Assembly: GCF_015863205.1 (NCBI RefSeq)
Contig: NZ_JACBXQ010000005.1
Location: 1-64,000, forward strand
Length of the DNA stretch: 64,000 nucleotides
DNA from: Facklamia lactis
GTDB taxonomy: Bacteria > Bacillota > Bacilli > Lactobacillales > Aerococcaceae
Reading direction: 5' to 3'
Shown piece by piece: positions 43,627 through 52,789 of the stretch (its first letter is position 1; each line of letters starts with the position of its first letter). The notes below the pieces were generated by a model, which saw only the letters and a list, made by a program, of their open reading frames with translations, did not search any database and was not told the origin of the DNA. The position numbers were made by a program, and so were the translations under genes.

Positions 43627-45081
43627 TTATTTTAACATGGCTAAGGCCGTCTTTAGCAAGTCAAAGGTCCGTTCAACCGAAGAAATTTCCATCTTCTCTT
43701 GGGCTGTATGCACATCGAAAAGGTTTGGACCAAAGGAAATCTGATCAATTTCCCCTTCAAATTTTTCACTGAAAACTCCACACTCTAGCCCAGCATGAAG
43801 AGCGGTAACCACTGGCTCTTGACCATATTGCTTCTGATAAGCTGCCACAAAAACCTCTCTTAATTCGGACTCCTGACGATATTGCCATTCAGGATAGCCT
43901 CCATCAAAGTCAATCTTTGCACCTGCCAAGTTTGCTAATTGTTCTAATCGATTTGCCACTTCAAATTTCAGACTTCTTATAGAAGAACGAACGGTTGATT
44001 GGAAGGTCACCTGGTCTTCTTCTGTTCTAACAATGCCTAAATTATTAGAAGTTTGAACCAGCCCCTCAATATCTTGACTCATCATCAGAACACCCGTCGG
44101 CGTCAAATTGAGGATCGCCAAGACCTTATCTCTCACTTCTTGAGTCATCACTTGTTCAGGAGTCGCTTCTGTTTGCGTCAACACCACTTCAACCCCCTCA
44201 TCAATGCCATGCAATTCTTCTTTTAATTGCTGGCTCCAATTTTTTGTTAACGCTTCGAAAGCTGCTACGTCCGCTTGAGCAAGGACAAGTTGCGCTACCG
44301 CACTCAATGGAATCGCATTATGCTTGCTTCCCCCTTCGATCGAAACCATTTCAAAGCTAACTTCCTTTGCGATTTCACTTAAGACTCTCCCTAAAATTTG
44401 AACAGCATTTCCTCTTTGCTTATGGATCTCCATCCCTGAATGCCCACCTTTTAAGCCAGACACTTTAATTTCAACGCTAGTATCCGCTTGACTCATGGTT
44501 CTATCCAAAGTAAGAGAAGTCACCGCTCCAATTCCTCCCGCACAAGAGACGAGGAGTTCGCCTTCTACTTCCGAGTCAATGTTGATCAACTTACGACCTT
44601 GTAGGTGAGCTGGATTCAACCCTAAAGCCCCATCCATTCCTGTTTCTTCATTAGTCGTGATTAACACTTCAAGAGGAGGATGAGGAATTTCTTTAGAGGC
44701 TAGAATCGTTAAAGCATAAGCCACCGCAATCCCATTATCCGCGCCCAAAGTCGTCTGATTAGCCCGGACAAAATCTCCCTCTACGATAAAATCAATCGGA
44801 TCGCGCTCAAAGTCATGATCAGATCCTTCCGCTTTCTCAGGCACCATGTCCATATGGCCTTGTAGAATTACCACATCAGATTCTTCATAGCCAACACTTC
44901 CTGGCTTTTTAATAATCACATTCAGCGCCTCGTCTTGAATGACTTCTAAGTCGAGATCTTTTGCAAATGCAACTAACCAATCGCTGACTGCTTGTTCATT
45001 ACCAGATCCTCTTGGAATTTGATTTAACTCCTGAAAATAATCGAATACCTCTTTGCATGTCGATTTCATAATTCTTTCCAT
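43627..45081 (-). CDS. pepD: aminoacyl-histidine (Xaa-His) dipeptidase, M20 family
   Basis: A 484-residue zinc peptidase of the PepD group (~485 usual). LQGHMDMVPE holds the first metal His and Asp. TTLGADNGIAVAYAL gives the bridging Asp, TTNEETGMDGALGL the general-base Glu pair and DSEVEGEL the next ligand. GLKGGHSGMEIHKQRGNA leads the lid domain and LHAGLECGVF the last part of the site. It hydrolyses beta-Ala-His-type dipeptides in the cytosol. ATG 45081 suits AAGGAGG better than the ATG six bases upstream. Monocistronic. Confidence 0.93.
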   Translation of the reverse strand: MERIMKSTCKEVFDYFQELNQIPRGSGNEQAVSDWLVAFAKDLDLEVIQDEALNVIIKKPGSVGYEESDVVILQGHMDMVPEKAEGSDHDFERDPIDFIVEGDFVRANQTTLGADNGIAVAYALTILASKEIPHPPLEVLITTNEETGMDGALGLNPAHLQGRKLINIDSEVEGELLVSCAGGIGAVTSLTLDRTMSQADTSVEIKVSGLKGGHSGMEIHKQRGNAVQILGRVLSEIAKEVSFEMVSIEGGSKHNAIPLSAVAQLVLAQADVAAFEALTKNWSQQLKEELHGIDEGVEVVLTQTEATPEQVMTQEVRDKVLAILNLTPTGVLMMSQDIEGLVQTSNNLGIVRTEEDQVTFQSTVRSSIRSLKFEVANRLEQLANLAGAKIDFDGGYPEWQYRQESELREVFVAAYQKQYGQEPVVTALHAGLECGVFSEKFEGEIDQISFGPNLFDVHTAQEKMEISSVERTFDLLKTALAMLK

Positions 45082-45166
45082 CTTCATTCCTCCTTGAAGT
45101 TACTCTATGGTCATTATACTCTTTAGGTTTAAAAATGATAATCCCTTTTCTAATGCGAAAAGATTT

Positions 45167-45183
45167 AGGCATTTTTCATGCCT
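45167..45183 (-). terminator. weak hairpin after the second editing-domain gene
   Basis: AGGCAT (45167-45172) pairs with ATGCCT (45178-45183); minus-strand AAATCTTTTC follows. Marginal. Confidence 0.3.
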
Positions 45184-45224
45184 ACTCAGAACCGCTTCTC
45201 CTTAAAGATTCAAAAGTAACGTTT

Positions 45225-45731
45225 CTAAAAAAGCTCGGGACTGTCAATCGCCACCACATGGACAGGATTTCCAAGTTTCTCAACCAAAGCGATCAAGTCT
45301 TCCGCCTTCAGCCAAACTGTGGCCGTATTATCATTCGGATGAACCCCTAGCATGCCAGTCCCCTTTAAGAAGGCCTGATCAAAATAGTAATGAACCGAAT
45401 GCGTCGTATCATTGATTAGACCTAAAGGTGATACCGATCCTTGTTCCAAGCCCAAACGCTCCTTCAATTCCTCTGCAGAAGCAAAGGATAAGCGCCGTGT
45501 TCCGTGCTCATTCCTAAAATCTTTCAAATCCACCCGCTTATCATTCTTAACAGTGATGAGATAGTAGTTTCTCTTCTTATCATCTCGCACAAACAAATTT
45601 TTCCCATTTGAATTAGGATAAGGCCACTCAATCGCCTCTAAATCTTCCATCGTTATGACGGCTGGATGCTCGGTTACCTCATAAGGAATTCCTTGATCCT
45701 CTAGCCATTGATAGATTTCTTCTTTCTTCAT
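45225..45731 (-). CDS. YbaK/ProX-type aminoacyl-tRNA editing-domain protein, second copy
   Basis: A 168-residue relative of the 613-1101 product with the same fold marks (IPYEVTEHPAVIT start, SPLGLINDTTHSVHYYFDQ). Its central strand reads GKNLFVRDDKKRNYYLITVKNDKRVDLK, as in the ProXp-ala group that clears Ala-tRNA(Pro). The first copy has RTKTMFLTN there, so the substrates may differ. ATG 45731 follows GAAAGGTGG. Monocistronic. Confidence 0.85.
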   Translation of the reverse strand: MKKEEIYQWLEDQGIPYEVTEHPAVITMEDLEAIEWPYPNSNGKNLFVRDDKKRNYYLITVKNDKRVDLKDFRNEHGTRRLSFASAEELKERLGLEQGSVSPLGLINDTTHSVHYYFDQAFLKGTGMLGVHPNDNTATVWLKAEDLIALVEKLGNPVHVVAIDSPELF

Positions 45732-45834
45732 CAATGTTCCACCTTTCTAACATCTTTCTTCTCTCCATCTTAAGCCGACTTCAAGAACATATCAAGGAAA
45801 CCCTCCAATTTGGGAAAGAAACTTCCTCTCCAAA

Positions 45835-45866
45835 CAAAAAAGTCATAGTTTAACCCATGACTTTTA
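45835..45866 (-). terminator. terminator of the secreted-protein gene
   Basis: Stem AAGTCAT / ATGACTT around a ~10-nt loop; TTTTTT follows on the minus strand. Confidence 0.7.
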
Positions 45867-45888
45867 TTCATTCAACTTTTCGCACTTC

Positions 45889-46941
45889 CTAATATGCCTG
45901 ATTTGCTTCTCGCTGAAACTCTTCTAAATTGGGGGCATCTTCTGGTTTCTCAATTTCCACTTGACGATCAAAGTCTGTAAACTCCATTTCAATCCGCGCC
46001 GCCGCATTGCTTCCCTCCACTTGATTCATAATCTCTTCTTCATATTCGGGATAGAGGGTTAAGAAATGCTCTTTAATTTTTGCCACTTCCTCATCAAATA
46101 TCGAAAAATCCAGATTCAAGTAAGTTAAATGCTTGCTTTCCTTATCAAAACGAACCTCAAATTCCTTCATCAAATAAGCAAAAATCGTCACCCCTGAATC
46201 CCACTCGCGTTCTTTTTCGACTTTGTTAAAAGATTCATTTTGAGGGGTTTTCTTTTTCGCTTCATTCAGAAAATCTTGTTTCAAATCTAAATACTTTTGA
46301 TTAGACTTTAAACTGTTCAAGAATTTTTCAGGTGTATAAGCCTCTTGATCAAGCGCAAAAACATAGTCGGATCCATTATCTCCCACCCAGATAAAATCAG
46401 CAAAAACCTCCGTCACATCCTTCATTCCTTCTAGAACAGTCTCTTTACCGGTTTCTAAGCCTAACTCAATGTCTGAACGAGCTTTCTTTATCTCATTACT
46501 AACATCTTGCACCATCCATTCATCTAAGAAATAGGCATAAAGGATTCCTTCCACGAGTGTTGCATCAGCTGTATAAGTAGCACTCATCTCATTGGCTCTA
46601 AAGCGACTTGGGTCTGATTCAGCATTTGGTGTCTTCATCTGGTGTTCCAAACGCACTGCTAATTGAGCTTCAGGCTCTTCGATCAAATTATAAGCCCCTT
46701 CAAACTCAAGGTCAAACTCCCAATTTCCTTCTTCCACATAAGAATTTGGATTCTTAATCGATAAAAAGGCCTCTCCGTTGAAATGAGCTTTCTCATAAAC
46801 GCGCTCACTTTCAATTAGTTCCGTTAACGTTTCGTTAAGATCGACTTCTTTTCCTTCAAAAGCTTGAACTCCCACCATACTTGGAGATAAAACACTGGTC
46901 ATTGCCAACAGGATCAAATGTTTCTTCCACCACTTTGCCAT
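45889..46941 (-). CDS. secreted acidic protein of unknown function
   Basis: A 350-residue protein with a Sec signal peptide (AKWWKKHLILLAMTSVLSPSMVGVQA) and no lipobox or wall anchor. The mature part is rich in Glu/Asp and beta-strand-like segments (NWEFDLEFEGAYNLIEEPEAQLAVRLEH; ATYTADATLVEGILYAYFLDEWMVQDVS), reminiscent of the DUF6612-like lipoprotein fold, but that is a guess. ATG 46941 has GAGGGG six bases before it; the longer upstream frame has no ribosome binding site and would bury the signal peptide. Confidence 0.65.
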   Translation of the reverse strand: MAKWWKKHLILLAMTSVLSPSMVGVQAFEGKEVDLNETLTELIESERVYEKAHFNGEAFLSIKNPNSYVEEGNWEFDLEFEGAYNLIEEPEAQLAVRLEHQMKTPNAESDPSRFRANEMSATYTADATLVEGILYAYFLDEWMVQDVSNEIKKARSDIELGLETGKETVLEGMKDVTEVFADFIWVGDNGSDYVFALDQEAYTPEKFLNSLKSNQKYLDLKQDFLNEAKKKTPQNESFNKVEKEREWDSGVTIFAYLMKEFEVRFDKESKHLTYLNLDFSIFDEEVAKIKEHFLTLYPEYEEEIMNQVEGSNAAARIEMEFTDFDRQVEIEKPEDAPNLEEFQREANQAY

Positions 46942-47143
46942 GCTTAACCCCTCATTTCTTTTAGTTTCTTTCATCATATCAAACTTCCGATCGAGAGTCT
47001 TACCTTTCGTGTTAAGATTATGTAAAGTTAATCCTTCCATTTCCAGTTTGCTTAAAAAGTATCGGAGTCGATCTGAGGGCTTTCCCCTTTGCGCTTCCAT
47101 GATGTAGATGATTTTCATTCACGCAACTTTCTAACATTACTAG

Positions 47144-47641
47144 CTATAAAGGCCTCAGATAACACAATTCCTGACAATCCCATGACCGTTTACTTTCTCC
47201 TGTCTCTCTAAAACCATGATGGTGATAAAATTTTCTTGCGCGATCATTCTCAGCAAATACCCATAAGATCACTTGATCATACCCCGCCTCTCTAATCTCT
47301 TGTAAGACTTTACTCATCATGAGTGACCCATACCCTTTTCCCCAATTATTAGGCAAACTATGAAGACATATAATTTCAGCCATTCCAAGCTTATCAGAGT
47401 CTCTCGCTTGATTCCACCACGCCATACAGTGCGCTTGGTGATCCAATTCAAGAATATAGCCGTTGCCTGTGTGTTCTTCTAACAGCTGACGATACATGTC
47501 TTCGATACGCTTGAATTCTGTATACTGGTCTAAGGTTGCCTGATCAAGAATATCGCCAAAAGCAGCTTTCCAACTTTCGATCTGAATATAAGCTAGCTGA
47601 CCTTCGTCGCCTAAACTTACTTTTCTTATACACACTTCCAT
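47144..47641 (-). CDS. GNAT-family N-acetyltransferase
   Basis: A 165-residue GNAT. The acetyl-CoA loop is NNWGKGYGSLMMSKVLQEI (~residues 100-118), preceded by the MAEIICLHSLP strand and followed by ILWVFAENDRARKFYHHHGFRETGESK. The substrate is not predictable. ATG 47641 is the more usual start; an in-frame GTG is nine bases earlier. The nearest gene upstream is separated by ~215 bases, so it is probably transcribed alone. Confidence 0.83.
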   Translation of the reverse strand: MEVCIRKVSLGDEGQLAYIQIESWKAAFGDILDQATLDQYTEFKRIEDMYRQLLEEHTGNGYILELDHQAHCMAWWNQARDSDKLGMAEIICLHSLPNNWGKGYGSLMMSKVLQEIREAGYDQVILWVFAENDRARKFYHHHGFRETGESKRSWDCQELCYLRPL

Positions 47642-47820
47642 CTTTCTCACTCTTTTCTAATTTTCTGGATTTTATTGTTTTTATCCTAACATAATTTGGT
47701 TTATAATTTCAGTTTTTTTCTTCTGCCAGTCGAAATTTAATAAAACCGCCACTCAAAATTAAAGATCAAATAAATCTTTCGACTCAAAAAGACTCGAACC
47801 AATAGCACTTCAGCCCACCA

Positions 47821-47851
47821 AAAAAGTCCTGATCATTGTTAATCAGGACTT
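47821..47851 (-). terminator. terminator of the ktr operon
   Basis: Perfect 10-bp stem AAGTCCTGAT (47824-47833) / ATCAGGACTT (47842-47851) followed by TTTTTTGG on the minus strand. Confidence 0.8.
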
Positions 47852-47857
47852 CACTTA

Positions 47858-48520
47858 CTATTTCTTATTTAATAATTTCTCGATTTTTCTAAAGTCTTCA
47901 GAACTTCCCATGATCACTAATTTATCGGTTTCTTCAATCATGGTCTCCGGTCCTGGATTCCCAATAAATTGATCATTCTCTCGTATGATCCCAATAATAT
48001 TAATTCCGTATTTATTACGGATATCCAGATCAACCAAGGCCTTATTCCACCATTTTTGAGGAGCAAGGATTTCAAAAATAGAATAATCTTCCACAATATT
48101 AAAGTACTCTACAACATTTTGAGTCGAGAGATTATAGGCCAATTTTTTCCCCATATCAAACTCCGGGATCACCACTTGATCCGCTCCTACTTTTTTCAAA
48201 ACTTTTGAATGGGTCTTCGTCTTCGCCTTACAAATAATTTGAGAGACACCCAGTTCTTTTAAAGTAATGGTAGCCAGTACGGAAGCCTCAAGGTTCGACC
48301 CAATCGCCACAATCGCTGTCTCAATATTGCCAAGACCTAGTTCTTCAAGAATTTCAATTCGTTGAATATCTGCACAAATGGCATGGGTCACATAAGGCGA
48401 AATCTTATTAATCGTGTTTTCGTTCTGGTCAATCACCACGACCTCATTTCCCAAATCCATTAAACTTAATGATAAACTCTGGCCAAATCGTCCTGCTCCA
48501 ATAACTAAATAATCTTTCAT
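47858..48520 (-). CDS. ktrA: potassium uptake regulatory subunit (RCK, KtrA/TrkA type)
   Basis: A 220-residue cytosolic gating ring subunit. RCK_N Rossmann domain: VIGAGRFGQSLSLSLMDLGNEVVVID at residues 5-30, TAIVAIGSNLEASVLATITLKELG. RCK_C domain from ~140 (NVVEYFNIVEDYSIFEILAPQKW…ETDKLVIMGSSEDFRKIEK). It binds nucleotides and, in relatives, c-di-AMP, to open the KtrB pore. It lies one base downstream of the ktrB gene, forming a two-gene operon. Confidence 0.92.
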   Translation of the reverse strand: MKDYLVIGAGRFGQSLSLSLMDLGNEVVVIDQNENTINKISPYVTHAICADIQRIEILEELGLGNIETAIVAIGSNLEASVLATITLKELGVSQIICKAKTKTHSKVLKKVGADQVVIPEFDMGKKLAYNLSTQNVVEYFNIVEDYSIFEILAPQKWWNKALVDLDIRNKYGINIIGIIRENDQFIGNPGPETMIEETDKLVIMGSSEDFRKIEKLLNKK

Positions 48521-48521
48521 T

Positions 48522-49901
48522 TTATCCCACCATCACACTTTCTTCTGCTTCGCGATAACTATTACTAGCATTCTTCGTCAAAAAGACATAAGCCATTGCC
48601 ATGGGTCCAATCTTACCAAAGATCATGGTCACCATTATTAATAACTTACCGATCAACGATAGATCAGCCGTAATCCCTCTTGATAAGCCGACCGTTCCAT
48701 AAGCCGAGACCACTTCATAAACCAAATCTGATAAACTTAAATGCGGTTCGGTTAGGGTCAATAGAAAAAGGACCACCCCGATCCAAACGATCGAAACAAC
48801 CATAATCGATATGGCTTTATTAATAATATACTTAGGAATTCGACGATGAAAAATCACCGTATCTTTCCTTTTAATAATATTTGAATAGACAAAAAGTAAG
48901 ATAATAGTGAGCGTGGTCACCTTTAGTCCTCCTGCTGTCCCTGCAGGTGCTCCCCCTACAAACATGAGAAAAAGAGTCACCAATAAACTCGGCGAGGTCA
49001 GTTTATCCTGATAAATACTTAAAAAACCAGCTGTTCTCGGCGTCACCGCTTGAAATAAAGAAGCCACTAGCTTCCCATTTAAATCTAAGTGTCCCATCGT
49101 ATCAGGATTATTCCATTCGGCTATTAAGAATATGAGAAAAGGAATCATAATTAACAAGCCAGTCGTCACCAGTACTAATTTCGTATGTAACTTAAATCGT
49201 TGCCACTTCCGACAAATAAACAAATCAATAAAAACCGAAAAGCCCAATCCCCCACATATAATCAATCCCATAATCGTTAGCGATACTAATGCATGATCCA
49301 CATAAGGGGCCAAACTGGCTTCTCCAATGATATCAAATCCAGCATTACAAAAGGCTGAGATGGAGTAGAATATTGAGAAACCAATCCCTTTTAACCAACC
49401 GAATTCAGGAACAAATTGAAAAGATAAAAGCAAGGCTCCAATCAATTCAATAAATAAAGTAAGAAAAATAATATTCTTTGTCAATTTCACAATACCCTTA
49501 ATTGAATTAACACTTTTCTCTTCCGCTAAATACAATCGGTCTCTAATCGAGAACCTTCTATTAATTAGCAAACTGATCGCTCCCGCGCCCGTCATGATTC
49601 CAATTCCTCCAATTTGAATCAAGAGGATAATCACCAGCTGACCAAAACTTGTCCAATGAGTCGCAGATGTCAGCGTGACCAACCCAGTCACACAAACCGC
49701 TGAGGTAGCGGTAAAGACACTATCAATAAAAGGAGGACTTTGCCCTGACTGGTTAGCGATCGGCAAATTCAACAAAAGGGCTCCAATGATAATTAAGGCA
49801 AGGTAACTGAATAGAAATAACTTTGCAGGGTTATGCTCGACTATTTTATCCTTTTGCCTACCATATAACTTAATAATATGAGCGACCTTCTTTCTATACA
49901 A
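48522..49901 (-). CDS. ktrB: potassium uptake membrane subunit (KtrB/TrkH type)
   Basis: A ~459-residue K+ channel-like transporter with four pore loops: TSAVCVTGLVTL, ISAFCNAGFDII, VTPRTAGFLS, SAYGTVGLSRG, each with the selectivity Gly. The start is problematic: the first possible codon is TTG 49901 with no Shine-Dalgarno sequence, and a TATACT -10 lies only ~11 bases before it. The message may be leaderless, or a rarer start farther in may be used. Ends one base before ktrA. Confidence 0.88.
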   Translation of the reverse strand: MYRKKVAHIIKLYGRQKDKIVEHNPAKLFLFSYLALIIIGALLLNLPIANQSGQSPPFIDSVFTATSAVCVTGLVTLTSATHWTSFGQLVIILLIQIGGIGIMTGAGAISLLINRRFSIRDRLYLAEEKSVNSIKGIVKLTKNIIFLTLFIELIGALLLSFQFVPEFGWLKGIGFSIFYSISAFCNAGFDIIGEASLAPYVDHALVSLTIMGLIICGGLGFSVFIDLFICRKWQRFKLHTKLVLVTTGLLIMIPFLIFLIAEWNNPDTMGHLDLNGKLVASLFQAVTPRTAGFLSIYQDKLTSPSLLVTLFLMFVGGAPAGTAGGLKVTTLTIILLFVYSNIIKRKDTVIFHRRIPKYIINKAISIMVVSIVWIGVVLFLLTLTEPHLSLSDLVYEVVSAYGTVGLSRGITADLSLIGKLLIMVTMIFGKIGPMAMAYVFLTKNASNSYREAEESVMVG

Positions 49902-49984
49902 ATGGATTAAGTATAGAATAAATCTAATGCATCCAAATTCAAATAATATTTCATGAATTTTCTCTGGTCACATTGGAAAGCAAA

Positions 49985-50018
49985 ACACCCTCTTGACGGT
50001 CCAATCAAGAGGGTATTT
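49985..50018 (-). terminator. terminator of the GNAT gene
   Basis: ACCCTCTTGA (49987-49996) pairs perfectly with TCAAGAGGGT (50005-50014); on the minus strand GTTTTGC follows. Confidence 0.7.
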
Positions 50019-50037
50019 ATTTAGCTATCTTTTGATT

Positions 50038-50670
50038 CTAATCTAACGAATAAGCATACATAAATTCTTCACGCTGTCGACTCCCCTCCTGGGTCGGGAG
50101 ATCAATCGTCGACTGAGCAATCCGATCAAAATCTAAATAATCGTAGAATTTATAATTGCAATCTGTATCTGTAAATAAATACAAATTCCGACATGCTTCC
50201 TGCTTGAATTCCTGTAAGCTCTCAAAGATTAAACTTTTGCCTATTCCCTTACCTTGAGCTTTAGATGAAACAGCAATGTACTCGATACTGGCATCAAAAC
50301 TTTGATCGATTTCTTCTAAAAATTGGTCATAAACAGTGCATTCTGCTTTAAAGGTTTCAATCAATCGATCAAACTCCTCATTATTCCCATGAGAAGAAAG
50401 TTCAATCAAGGGGTCTAATGGATGAACCTGAAATTGTCGATAAATCGGCTTCTGATCCTTCACCGCACAGAGAATTAAACCAAGTATTTCTCCATCTACT
50501 TCAGCAACCCGTCCAATCGTTGTATGATACAAGGCCTTATTCAAGGAAATAGTCGAGGCCGCTTTCTCAAACGCTTCATTAGAATACGTTCCCTTAAACC
50601 ATGCTTCATGGATCAAGTCCACCATCGATCCAATATCTTTTTGTTCAATCTGTCTAATCTTTAACTCCAT
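50038..50670 (-). CDS. GNAT-family N-acetyltransferase
   Basis: A 210-residue GNAT: IRQIEQKDIGSMVDLIHEAW start, strand IEYIAVSSKAQGKGIGKSLIFESL with the Q-x-x-G-x-G acetyl-CoA loop (~residues 145-165), then NLYLFTDTDCNYKFYDYLDFDRIAQ. An insertion of ~40 residues before the loop makes it longer than typical (~160). AAAAAGGAGG precedes the ATG. Substrate unknown; monocistronic. Confidence 0.85.
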   Translation of the reverse strand: MELKIRQIEQKDIGSMVDLIHEAWFKGTYSNEAFEKAASTISLNKALYHTTIGRVAEVDGEILGLILCAVKDQKPIYRQFQVHPLDPLIELSSHGNNEEFDRLIETFKAECTVYDQFLEEIDQSFDASIEYIAVSSKAQGKGIGKSLIFESLQEFKQEACRNLYLFTDTDCNYKFYDYLDFDRIAQSTIDLPTQEGSRQREEFMYAYSLD

Positions 50671-50746
50671 ATTACCTCCTTTTTAGTCTCTTCAACACCT
50701 ATTCTTCTATAGCCTATAAAAAGTAGTAAGTTATGTCAACCCAAAT

Positions 50747-50786
50747 GCAAAGAAGCTGATCGAGATAAACACTCGAAACAGCTTCA
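50747..50786 (-). terminator. terminator of the man operon
   Basis: GAAGCTG / CAGCTTC outer stem (50752-50758 and 50779-50785) with inner CGAG/CTCG; TTTGC follows on the minus strand. Confidence 0.7.
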
Positions 50787-50830
50787 CTATTTTATCTATT
50801 TATACTCACACCATCACTTGGTCCTGGTTG

Positions 50831-52789
50831 TTATTTGACTGTTCTTAAAATTTGATAGACCTCTTCAGTGGTCTTCGCATTTAACAAATTGTTCTTGAAA
50901 TCATCATCCATTAATTTACGAGCTAACATTTGTAAAATCTTTAAATGAACGTCTCCTTGGTGACGTTTTGGCACTAAAATAAGAAAGACCATCTTAACTG
51001 GTAATCCATCCAAGCTTTCCCAGTCCACTTCCTCTGATAATCTAGCGAATAGAACTGTCGGGGCAATGATACTCTCTGATTTGGCATGCGGAATCGCAAT
51101 CCCTTCTCCCATACCTGTTGAACCTTGTGATTCACGTTTCTGAACAGCCGCTAATACCTCTGCCGGCTGGTCAATTCGTTCTGATAAAGCGGTCAAATTA
51201 AGCAATTCACTCAAGGTTTGATTTTTATCATTGCTTTGAAGATCCATCATAATCAAATCTTCTGACATTAAATCAGTTAAAGCAATCGTCTCATTAGCAA
51301 CTTCAGCCTTTGAGGAAGATGCATCCTCGTCAATGACGTTATCCTTAGAAGTCTCTACTTGATTATCATTCGCTAATACATCCACTGTTTCTTCAATATT
51401 AGGTAATAAGACAGCAATTAATAATAAGGTCACTAGAACCCCTACCAAAACAGCGAGAAAATACATTGGAACTTGATCAACAGCGCCTAGTAGTGCTACA
51501 ATCGGTCCCCCATGAGCCACGTGTCCTCCAACATTGGTTAACATTGCGATCACTGATCCCACCATCGAACCACCAATGATAGCTGGAATCACTCGGGCTG
51601 GGTTTTTGGCTGCAAAAGGGATCGCGCCTTCTGTAATCCCAAAGAAGCCCATGAAGGCTGCTGCCGTTCCAGCTTGACGATCAGCATCCGTAAATTTCTT
51701 TCTAAGTATATGAGAAGCTAATCCCATGGCAATCGGTGGGATACAAACGGCAACTGCAACCGCCCCCATCACATTATAAACCCCTTCAGCAATCAGACCG
51801 GAACCAAATAAAAACGCCGTTTTATTAAAGGGTCCCCCCATATCCACTGCAATCATGGCGCCAATAATTGAAGCAAGGATCATAGAGTTGGCACCTTGCA
51901 TACTCGCTAACCAATTCGTTAACGATGAGAAGAGAGAGGCAACCGGTTGCCCAATCAAATAAATAAAAAGTAAACCAACGATTAAAGAAGAAAAGACAGG
52001 AATCACAATAATCGGCATAATCGAATTTAGAGCTTTAGGAACCGGTATTTTCTTAATCGTTTTGGCAATATAACCCGCTAGAAAACCAGCAATAATCCCG
52101 CCAATAAAACCAGTATTCGCTTCAGAACCATAGAAAGCACCATTAGCCGCAATCGTTCCCCCTACCATCCCTGGAACTAAACCTGGTCGATCGGCAATCG
52201 CATACGCAATATATCCGGCTAGGATCGGCACCATGAATCCCATGGCCGCTCCACCAATCGCATTTACTTGTGACCAAAAACTTCCCTCAGGAATTTCAAA
52301 TCCAGCTGCGGTTGGATTTCCCCCAATAGAGAGTGCTATGGCGATCAGTAATCCACCTGTTACCACAAAAGGTACCATGTAAGAAACACCATTCATTAAA
52401 GCCCGGTAAAGCAGATTTCCCTGACCAGATGCTGATTCTTTAGAAACTTCTCCAGCCCCTTCATACCTCTTGCCTTTACCATCTAGAATATCTTGAATCA
52501 ATTCTTTCGGACGATCGATCCCTTCGCGAACTGACACTTCAATGATTGGCTTACCACTAAATCTCGTTTTATCAATTTCTTTATCCGAAGCAATAATTAA
52601 ACCTTCTGCTTGTTCAATTTCTTCCTGGGTAAAAGCATGTTCAACGCCTATCGAACCATGAGTCTCCACCTTTATATCAATACCCAATTCTTTTCCAGCA
52701 CGTTCCAAATTCTCAGCAGCCATATAAGTATGGGCTACCCCAACCGGGCAAGCTGTAATCGCAATCACTTTTTTACTCAAATTTTTCAC
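50831..52789 (-). CDS. manP: PTS mannose/fructose-type IIBCA permease (ManP-like)
   Basis: A 652-residue three-domain PTS protein in the order IIB (VIAITACPVGVAHTYMAAENL, phospho-Cys near residue 14), IIC (~130-460, VDMGGPFNKTAF; FGITEGAIPFAAKNPARVIP) and IIA (~505-652, SQGSTGMGEGIAIPHAKSES with phospho-His). Order and length match B. subtilis ManP (~650). With ManA and ManR genes beside it the substrate is most likely mannose. GTG 52789 is given as start; a TTG nine bases later has better spacing to AAAAGGTG. It overlaps manR by 17 (or 8) bases. Confidence 0.87.
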   Translation of the reverse strand: MKNLSKKVIAITACPVGVAHTYMAAENLERAGKELGIDIKVETHGSIGVEHAFTQEEIEQAEGLIIASDKEIDKTRFSGKPIIEVSVREGIDRPKELIQDILDGKGKRYEGAGEVSKESASGQGNLLYRALMNGVSYMVPFVVTGGLLIAIALSIGGNPTAAGFEIPEGSFWSQVNAIGGAAMGFMVPILAGYIAYAIADRPGLVPGMVGGTIAANGAFYGSEANTGFIGGIIAGFLAGYIAKTIKKIPVPKALNSIMPIIVIPVFSSLIVGLLFIYLIGQPVASLFSSLTNWLASMQGANSMILASIIGAMIAVDMGGPFNKTAFLFGSGLIAEGVYNVMGAVAVAVCIPPIAMGLASHILRKKFTDADRQAGTAAAFMGFFGITEGAIPFAAKNPARVIPAIIGGSMVGSVIAMLTNVGGHVAHGGPIVALLGAVDQVPMYFLAVLVGVLVTLLLIAVLLPNIEETVDVLANDNQVETSKDNVIDEDASSSKAEVANETIALTDLMSEDLIMMDLQSNDKNQTLSELLNLTALSERIDQPAEVLAAVQKRESQGSTGMGEGIAIPHAKSESIIAPTVLFARLSEEVDWESLDGLPVKMVFLILVPKRHQGDVHLKILQMLARKLMDDDFKNNLLNAKTTEEVYQILRTVK

